In this document: in pieces, positions 32,426 through 36,352 of the stretch
Numbering within the stretch: position 1 is the first letter of the stretch
How the letters are laid out: each line of letters opens with the position of its first letter
Virus record (IMG/VR): IMGVR_UViG_3300030329_005767
Location: 1 to 36,352 of that record
Source: a virus
DNA length: 36,352 nucleotides
Direction: 5' to 3' (one strand)
Notes under the pieces: generated by a model
The model's input: the letters and a program-made list of their open reading frames with translations, nothing else
What the model was told of the DNA's origin: nothing
Database searches by the model: none
Position numbers and translations under genes: made by a program

Positions 32426-32758
32426 TTAAAAAGGATAATCATCCTTGGTTTTTGTTTCACCTGATTCATTATCATTTGTGCTAATTCTCCAGCACTGTAA
32501 TGAATTGACATACCCAGATCCATTATCATTTTCCCATTTTCTACCTTTTAAATTAATATCACAAGTGACATTATCACCAATTTTATATTGGTCAAGTAGA
32601 TCTGTTTTTTGATTAATAAATTCGACCTTTAATAATTCAGGCCATTGTGGGTCGGGTGCATGTTTTAAAACAAATTCCCGTTTTTTGAACTTTTCTGAAT
32701 ATTCATGGGTATCAAAAATCTCCTCAATTACACCAGAGATCTGAATTGAATCACTCAT
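32426..32758 (-). CDS. DUF3127-type ssDNA-binding protein (110 aa)
   Basis: The start is placed at ATG 32756-32758 (MSDSIQISGVIEEIFDTHEY), which has GGAG 7-8 bases before it; a frame from 32776 lacks it. The protein has an OB-fold-like pattern: SGVIEEIFDT, FKKREFVLKHA, LLKVEFINQKTDLLDQY and IGDNVTCDINLKGRKW, typical of DUF3127 proteins used as phage single-strand-binding proteins. An acidic C-terminus (NESGETKTKDDYPF) recalls SSB tails. It is first in the exonuclease/ERF recombination operon. Confidence 0.88.
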   Translation of the reverse strand: MSDSIQISGVIEEIFDTHEYSEKFKKREFVLKHAPDPQWPELLKVEFINQKTDLLDQYKIGDNVTCDINLKGRKWENDNGSGYVNSLQCWRISTNDNESGETKTKDDYPF

Positions 32759-32795
32759 TTGTACTCCTACCTTCAATGGTTAGATGGCCTTCCAT

Positions 32796-32832
32796 GGCCT
32801 ATAGATACCAATTTTCCAAATTGGCTATTATA
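32796..32832 (-). promoter_or_regulatory. Module-start element, copy C, with operator-like inverted repeat
   Basis: On the minus strand TATAAT (32827-32832, inside the end of the HTH gene) is followed after 27 bases by GGCC in CTATAGGCC (32796-32804). Between them, at 32808-32824, lies a 7-bp inverted repeat CCAATTT-tcc-AAATTGG, placed about where transcription would begin, as expected for a repressor operator. The HTH protein encoded just upstream is a natural candidate to bind it. No good -35 hexamer is seen. Confidence 0.55.
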
Positions 32833-33037
32833 AATATGTACCTGAATTGGCACTATCCATAATTTCTTTATCAACAACCGAACATAACCTATCAGCTGTT
32901 GTTTTAATTTTATTATTTAATTCTTCGTTTAGAATTTGGCTTACTGTTGAAGTAGAACATCCTGATGCAGCAGCAACCATATTAATAGTTATACCCCTTT
33001 TTTTAAGCCTATTTTTTAGTGTATCTGTTTCAATCAT
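32828..33037 (-). CDS. Small helix-turn-helix regulator (69 aa)
   Basis: The start is ATG 33035-33037 (MIETDTLKNRLKKRGITINM), preceded by AAGGAG 4 bases before. Residues 16-40 (INMVAAASGCSTSTVSQILN) form a clear Cro/LacI-type HTH with the A-x-x-x-G-C-S-x-x-T-V-S core. The rest is a short helical end, so it may dimerise weakly, like small Cro proteins. It faces the plus-strand DUF932-integrase block across the switch region and lies before the recombination module, so it probably controls the lysis/lysogeny choice. Confidence 0.87.
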   Translation of the reverse strand: MIETDTLKNRLKKRGITINMVAAASGCSTSTVSQILNEELNNKIKTTADRLCSVVDKEIMDSANSGTYL

Positions 33038-33065
33038 CGAACTCCTTTTTATTAAATTTTGAATC

Positions 33066-33094
33066 ATTATATATAATAAATTGTAAAAAGTAAA
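33066..33094 (-). promoter_or_regulatory. Sigma70-type promoter for the HTH regulator
   Basis: On the minus strand TTTACT (33089-33094) is followed by exactly 17 bases and then TATAAT (33066-33071). Transcription would begin near 33059, giving a leader of about 22 bases that holds the AAGGAG site of the HTH gene. The surrounding DNA is almost pure A/T, which would aid melting but also makes chance matches more likely. Confidence 0.6.
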
Positions 33095-33281
33095 TAGAAT
33101 TTTAAAAAAAATTAAAATTATTTTAATATATAAATATATGATTTTATTATAAAAATAAAAAAAGTTTAATTTTTATTAAAAAAAGTGTTTACAAATGTTT
33201 ACAAGTTTGATACCATGTTTATACATTATCAATAACGATGATGTATTTTTATAAAATAACCAATGTTCATAAGGAGATATT
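33095..33281. promoter_or_regulatory. Divergent switch region, with AT tracts and TGTTTA repeats
   Basis: The 187 bp upstream of the DUF932 gene hold long A/T runs (33095-33185) and, at 33186-33225, three repeats: TGTTTACAA (33186-33194), TGTTTACAA (33196-33204) and TGTTTATACA (33216-33225). Starts are 10 and 20 bp apart, so they lie on one face of the helix. Both TGTTTACAA copies contain a -35-like TTTACA; possible -10 boxes are TACCAT (33211-33216) and TATACA (33220-33225). This fits an operator for a repressor over the plus-strand promoter; replication iterons are an alternative. Confidence 0.6.
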
Positions 33282-34325
33282 ATGGGAACATTAATCGTAG
33301 AGAAAAAAACAACAATGTCAGAACTAAACAAAATGCCTAATCCAGTTCCGGCAACAAAATGGCATAAACCAATCCCTCATTTTCAAGCAATAACATCTGT
33401 TATAAATAATATTGAATCAAGAGGACTTGAAATTTCAGATCTTGAAGTTGGTACAAGTCATAAAAATCAAAGATGTTTTTGGTTAGCAAAATTAAAAAGT
33501 AAAGAAGGTGATTATGCCCCAATGATTGGTGGTAGGAATGCACACGATAGATCAGTATCACTTGCACTTTATGGTGGTGCTTCAATTTTTATTTGTAGTA
33601 ATCTTATGGTTTCTGCTAAATTTCAGGATCGTAGAAAACATATGGGAGATATCCAACAAGAACTTCCAGAATTAATACAAACATCTATTGATAGAGTATT
33701 AATGGATAATACAATTAATAAAAAAAGAATTTCATATTATAAAAATCAGTCATTATCTGATAAAGATGCATATTATTTTATGATTGATGCTATGAAAAAA
33801 GAAATTCTTGGCCCATCCAAAATTAAATACTTAGTAGAACAATGGGAAAACCCACTTCATGATGAATTTTCTAATAAAAATGCTTGGAGTCTTCATAATT
33901 GTTTTACTGAAGTATTTAAGGATTTAACTTCTGCTGATTTGGTTTACCATAGGAACACAGTCCTTAATGGAATGTTGGATGATTTTACTGATTTCAAAAA
34001 ACCTATAATTGATATTACTCCTGCAAAACCTAAGGAAGAAAAAACTACTCCAGTTGTAGTTAAAACTAAACTTAAGGTTAATAAACCTAAGAAAAAAGCA
34101 AAAGTTAATATCAAGAGAAAAAAGGTTGTCGTTTCTGATAAGCATAAAAAACTTCTTAAGTCCAAAAATATCCAAATAACTAATACTGGGGCTGATGTAT
34201 TAGCTGATATTTTAAATGTGCCAATATCAAAAATGACAAAGAAACGAAAAGAAATTAGTGATGGAAGTAGATTAAGAGCAAAAAAAGTGATGGAAAAAGT
34301 TAGATTAAGAGCAAAAAAAGCTTAA
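33282..34325 (+). CDS. DUF932-family protein with basic tail (347 aa)
   Basis: Residues 1-230 match the DUF932 phage/plasmid family: HFQAITSVINNIESRGLEIS, RCFWLAKLKSKEGDYAPMIG and AHDRSVSLALYGGASIFICS followed by NLM. The last motif (sSLALxxGxxVFxCSNLxxS) is the hallmark. Residues 240-347 form a Lys-rich, Pro-spaced tail (KPKEEKTTPVVVKTKLKVNK) with a repeated RLRAKK at the end, probably binding nucleic acid. AAGGAG sits 5 bases before the ATG. The biochemical role of DUF932 is not established; here it leads the plus-strand block. Confidence 0.88.
   Translation: MGTLIVEKKTTMSELNKMPNPVPATKWHKPIPHFQAITSVINNIESRGLEISDLEVGTSHKNQRCFWLAKLKSKEGDYAPMIGGRNAHDRSVSLALYGGASIFICSNLMVSAKFQDRRKHMGDIQQELPELIQTSIDRVLMDNTINKKRISYYKNQSLSDKDAYYFMIDAMKKEILGPSKIKYLVEQWENPLHDEFSNKNAWSLHNCFTEVFKDLTSADLVYHRNTVLNGMLDDFTDFKKPIIDITPAKPKEEKTTPVVVKTKLKVNKPKKKAKVNIKRKKVVVSDKHKKLLKSKNIQITNTGADVLADILNVPISKMTKKRKEISDGSRLRAKKVMEKVRLRAKKA
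34268..34320 (+). repeat. 20-bp direct repeat in the DUF932 C-terminus
   Basis: The sequence TAGATTAAGAGCAAAAAAAG occurs at 34268-34287 and 34301-34320 (period 33 bp). It encodes two copies of RLRAKK at the basic C-terminus. Exact identity suggests a recent in-frame duplication that extends the positively charged tail. Confidence 0.8.
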
Positions 34326-34335
34326 TTGTGGTGAG

Positions 34336-34359
34336 GTAGCATCTCTTAGGAGGTGCTAC
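34336..34359 (+). promoter_or_regulatory. 10-bp hairpin after the DUF932 gene
   Basis: Eleven bases after the DUF932 stop, GTAGCATCTC pairs with GAGGTGCTAC (one T-G wobble) around a TTAG loop. It is followed by TCTAAGTATAATT, not a T-run, on either strand, so it is not a standard intrinsic terminator. The stem includes AGGAGGTG, a perfect ribosome-binding sequence, but no start codon lies at a usable distance. mRNA 3'-end stabilisation is one reading; a recombination core near the integrase is another. Confidence 0.55.
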
Positions 34360-34365
34360 TCTAAG

Positions 34366-34371
34366 TATAAT
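34366..34371 (+). promoter_or_regulatory. Possible -10 box upstream of the integrase pair
   Basis: A perfect TATAAT lies 11 bases before the ATG at 34382. No good -35 box is seen at the right distance (the hairpin occupies it). If active, transcription would start within a few bases of the 66-aa start codon, giving an almost leaderless message, and could express the integrase separately from DUF932. Confidence 0.35.
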
Positions 34372-34381
34372 TAAAAAAAAT

Positions 34382-34582
34382 ATGGAAAATAAAACATTTA
34401 CAGAATATTTAATGGAGTGCCTCGATCCAGAGGAATGTGTTAGAATCTATAGGGAGAGAAAATATGGGAAAAAAGCCTTTCACAAAAAAACAAATTCAAA
34501 AAATAAGAATAAAAATAAAAGGGAATCCACTTCAAGAACTATTATTAAACCTGTCAGTGGATCTGATGTTAAGAAGCTCTGA
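34382..34582 (+). CDS. Possible small protein overlapping the integrase (66 aa)
   Basis: The frame MENKTFTEYLMECLDPEECV looks like real protein for about 35 residues; the rest (Lys/Asn/Ser-rich) reads in a different frame over the first 119 bp of the integrase gene. No ribosome-binding site precedes it. It may be an excisionase-like or leader protein whose translation feeds the integrase start, or its 5' half may be a remnant. Uncertain. Confidence 0.45.
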   Translation: MENKTFTEYLMECLDPEECVRIYRERKYGKKAFHKKTNSKNKNKNKRESTSRTIIKPVSGSDVKKL

Positions 34583-35033
34583 TTTGTTATCCTTAAAAAT
34601 TTCGGATGTTATTAATCAGAATGGTTCAATTAAATCAGAAATTAAGGTTAAACAGAAAAAAACAGGGAAGTCCACATTACCCATACCCTTGAGTGAACTA
34701 TCTCTTAAAACGATAGCTAAACACCTTATTAATAAACCATTAAATGATTATATATTTAAAAGTCAAATGTATAATTATACTAAAAAACCAATAACTAGCC
34801 AACAGTATGCTAGAATTGTTAAAAAATGGGGAGAATATGCAGGGATTGAAGATGTGTCTGAATATTCCACTCACAGTATGCGTAAAACAAAAGCCTCTGT
34901 TATATATATGGAGACCAAAGATGTTGAAGCATGCAGACGTTTACTTGGTCAGACAAGTGTAATAGCAACTAGTGCATATTTAGGAGTATCTGACAACTCT
35001 GCACTTAAACTTGCAAAATCAATAATGATATGA
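34464..35033 (+). CDS. int: Minimal tyrosine recombinase / integrase (189 aa)
   Basis: The start is ATG 34464-34466 because GGGAG lies 7 bases upstream; GTG 34437 is an alternative. The protein is nearly only the catalytic domain. Visible residues: Arg37 (LMLRSSDLLSLKISDV), Lys66 in the beta-hairpin, His137-x-x-Arg140 (STHSMRKTKAS), Gln163 in LLGQTS where His is usual, and Tyr172 (TSAYLGV). It lacks the N-terminal arm-binding and most of the core-binding domain of typical phage integrases (over 300 aa). It may integrate the phage, resolve dimers or invert DNA. It overlaps the next gene by 4 bp. Confidence 0.88.
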   Translation: MGKKPFTKKQIQKIRIKIKGNPLQELLLNLSVDLMLRSSDLLSLKISDVINQNGSIKSEIKVKQKKTGKSTLPIPLSELSLKTIAKHLINKPLNDYIFKSQMYNYTKKPITSQQYARIVKKWGEYAGIEDVSEYSTHSMRKTKASVIYMETKDVEACRRLLGQTSVIATSAYLGVSDNSALKLAKSIMI

Positions 35034-35287
35034 GAAGAATCTATTTTAGTGAAGAAGATTTTGTTGCATTAAAAAAATATTTTGATTTAACCAAGCATAT
35101 CTATCATAAGTCTTATATTGAAAGTGTAATTTCATTAAAAGATTATCAAAGAATGGATAAAATTATTAATAGAGTACACAAAACAAAAAAACTTAGGGAA
35201 AGATATGATAAAACAAAAACAGAAGGGTTTAATAACTTTATTATAAAGGAGAAATTACATGGAAGTAAAACGAAAAATGATTCCTAG
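35030..35287 (+). CDS. Small basic protein (85 aa)
   Basis: The 85-aa protein (MRRIYFSEEDFVALKKYFDL) is helical and Lys-rich, with YHKSYIESVISLKDYQRMDK and a C-terminal TKTEGFNNFIIKEKLHGS. Its ATG overlaps the integrase stop (ATGA), so it is coupled to it. No domain recognised. A recombination directionality factor or regulator would suit the position, but nothing in the sequence proves it. Confidence 0.72.
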   Translation: MRRIYFSEEDFVALKKYFDLTKHIYHKSYIESVISLKDYQRMDKIINRVHKTKKLRERYDKTKTEGFNNFIIKEKLHGSKTKNDS

Positions 35288-35429
35288 TAATCCTTCATTA
35301 CATAATAAAGTAATGGAGCATTTAGGAAAAATAAGACAACAAACAGGGGTAAAAATAACTATTACTTCATTTTATGAAAGTGCAGTAATTGAAAAACTTC
35401 AACGAGATAAATTCAAAAGGTCTATATGA
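35259..35429 (+). CDS. Small protein with ribbon-helix-helix look (56 aa)
   Basis: A 56-aa frame missed by length filters. It has a strong AAAGGAG site 7 bases before its ATG and overlaps genes on both sides (29 bp upstream, 4 bp downstream). The sequence MIPSNPSLHNKVMEHLGKIR followed by QQTGVKITITSFYESAVIEK has a strand-helix pattern (VKITITSFYESAVIEKL) like Arc/MetJ-type DNA-binding proteins. It could regulate the switch region. Family call is tentative. Confidence 0.65.
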   Translation: MEVKRKMIPSNPSLHNKVMEHLGKIRQQTGVKITITSFYESAVIEKLQRDKFKRSI

Positions 35430-35749
35430 AAACTAATTTTTTAATAATATTCATATTATTTATAATAGTAATAATTTCTATAGGAGGAACTATTATTTAT
35501 GGTTATGAGGAATATTGCCCTAATATTAAAGGTTGTGAAATTATTAATGGAGAATGTCCTAGTTGTATAAAAATTGGAGTAAAACCTATAACTGATCTTG
35601 ATTTAAAAAAATTGGAAAATAATTTTAAAAAATCATATCCAAAAGTTTTTAAACAAAATAACTTTAAATTAAAAGAAAATAATATTTTACCAGGAGGTTG
35701 GGATACTTATTCATATCCAACTTGGAAAGGTATTAGAGTTTTATTTTAA
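35426..35749 (+). CDS. Membrane-anchored or exported Cys-rich protein (107 aa)
   Basis: Residues 5-27 form one strong hydrophobic segment (NFLIIFILFIIVIISIGGTI) after Met-Lys-Thr, then a Cys-rich region (YCPNIKGCEIINGECPSC, four Cys at about 31-46) and a polar C-terminus. The N-terminus could be a signal peptide or anchor; no lipobox is seen. It ends the plus-strand block and its stop codon overlaps the stop of the converging virion gene. Exported proteins beside integrases are often superinfection-exclusion or lysogenic-conversion factors; that is inference. Confidence 0.72.
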   Translation: MKTNFLIIFILFIIVIISIGGTIIYGYEEYCPNIKGCEIINGECPSCIKIGVKPITDLDLKKLENNFKKSYPKVFKQNNFKLKENNILPGGWDTYSYPTWKGIRVLF

Positions 35750-36352
35750 CGAGGACCTAATAATCCAAAAGGATTCATATCTCTAGTTTCTTCATGAGGT
35801 GCTAAAAGAGAAGGGAACATCATAGGATAAAGTGCTCTTGCTTGGTTTTCATAACTTGACCTTCTCTTTTCATCTTCCATTCTTCTCATTAATTCATTAA
35901 CCTGATTTGGCCCTTGTTGACTAAGTGCAGCTCCAGTAGCAGATGCTCTATTTTGAATTTTTGTATCATCTAATCCAGGTACTGGTAAATTATTTCCTCT
36001 TAATTTATTAATTGAACTTGATATATCTGATGAAAATGAAGGCCCTGGGTCTGCTAGTCTTTCTCCAACTTCTCTCATTTGGTCTGTTTGACTTCCTAGT
36101 AAAGCTCTTTTAGCTCTAAAATCCATATCCCCAATAATTTGCATTTTTTCCAAAAATTCTTTAAATAACCCTTGGGATTTATATAGAGCACTTAATTTAT
36201 CTTTTTCCTCTGTTTCAAATAATTTATTTATTTTTTCAGCATTCATTGATTCAACATTAGTACCTCTAACTCTTTGATACATTTTAGAAGCATAACCTAA
36301 TCTATATGCTTTTTTACTAGCTTTATCCAATTCTGATAATTCTCTCCTTACC
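35746..36352 (-). CDS. Large virion protein, C-terminal part (continues from base 1)
   Basis: This is the C-terminal part of the 741-aa gene whose first 1718 bases lie at the left end. The frame is open to the right edge; a TTG at 36330 is internal, not a true start. The C-terminus is helical and charged (KINKLFETEEKDKLSALYKS, MRRMEDEKRRSSYENQARAL), ending NPFGLLGPR. Bases 36254-36352 duplicate 1-99. The stop overlaps the stop of the converging 107-aa gene by 2-3 bp, leaving no room for a terminator between the two strands. Confidence 0.85.
   Translation of the reverse strand, partial: VRRELSELDKASKKAYRLGYASKMYQRVRGTNVESMNAEKINKLFETEEKDKLSALYKSQGLFKEFLEKMQIIGDMDFRAKRALLGSQTDQMREVGERLADPGPSFSSDISSSINKLRGNNLPVPGLDDTKIQNRASATGAALSQQGPNQVNELMRRMEDEKRRSSYENQARALYPMMFPSLLAPHEETRDMNPFGLLGPR
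36254..36352. repeat. 99-bp terminal direct repeat, right copy
   Basis: Identical to bases 1-99. Removing this copy and joining 36253 to 1 restores one uninterrupted 741-aa frame (the codon at the seam is formed by bases 2, 1 and 36253). It is most simply an assembly overlap of a circular map. Confidence 0.93.

Noticed and set aside
33095-33185. CRISPR-like or tandem repeat in the AT-rich switch
   Set aside because: Repeats there are short A/T runs without regular unit and spacer lengths.
34447-34460. ATCTATAGGGAGA, identical to the end of the T7 promoter
   Set aside because: The upstream recognition part of a T7-type promoter is absent, no phage RNA polymerase gene exists in the complete map, and GGGAG here serves well as the integrase ribosome-binding site.
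36250-36330. TTG start giving a 194-aa protein at the right end
   Set aside because: It is an internal Leu codon of the 741-aa gene that continues from base 1 on the closed map.

Overview
The window is one complete AT-rich, short-tailed (podovirus-like) phage genome of a probably circular map. The last 99 bases (36254-36352) repeat the first 99 exactly, so the unique map is 36,253 bp. One virion gene runs across the artificial ends (1718 down to 1, then 36253 down to 35746) and stays in frame. No host, rRNA, tRNA or CRISPR sequence is seen. The low GC content (about one third, judged by eye), tail-fibre N-termini of the kind seen in marine phages, and a layout with recombinases but no DNA or RNA polymerase suggest a phage of an AT-rich aquatic bacterium. 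That host call is inference.

Layout. Almost all genes are on the minus strand and are read from high to low coordinate. From 33037 down to 26869 lie a small HTH regulator, a DUF3127-type ssDNA-binding protein, a RecE-type exonuclease, an ERF annealing protein, two replication-initiation/helicase-loader-like proteins, a zinc-finger protein, a RusA resolvase, a TAGT-type glycosyltransferase with a conserved-looking partner, a small-terminase candidate and a double zinc-finger protein. A 438-bp non-coding region (26431-26868) separates these from the packaging and head block (26430-15246): small genes, a PD-(D/E)XK-like protein, TerL, an HNH endonuclease, portal, a 1206-aa polyvalent-type protein, scaffold, major capsid protein and head-tail genes. 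Then come a connector, a cassette of short tail-fibre genes including an S74 self-cleaving chaperone fibre (15245-9061), a lysis cassette (9015-7554) with several small membrane proteins, a nested lipoprotein and an M15 endolysin, a tail nozzle protein, and four large late virion proteins that look like ejection proteins.

The only plus-strand block (33282-35749) holds a DUF932 protein, a minimal tyrosine integrase and four small genes. It faces the HTH regulator across a 244-bp AT-rich switch region, which suggests a temperate or once-temperate phage.

Replication probably begins through the loader-like proteins capturing the host helicase and continues with exonuclease/ERF/SSB-like recombination and RusA resolution. 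The most unusual signals are a regulatory motif (TATAAT, then 24-27 bp, then CTATAGGCC on the minus strand) at the heads of three modules, one copy lying in a mirror-image array of TAACTATA repeats; a GC-rich structured non-coding island between the two terminase genes; a hairpin covering the HNH start codon; and several compressed overlapping genes.
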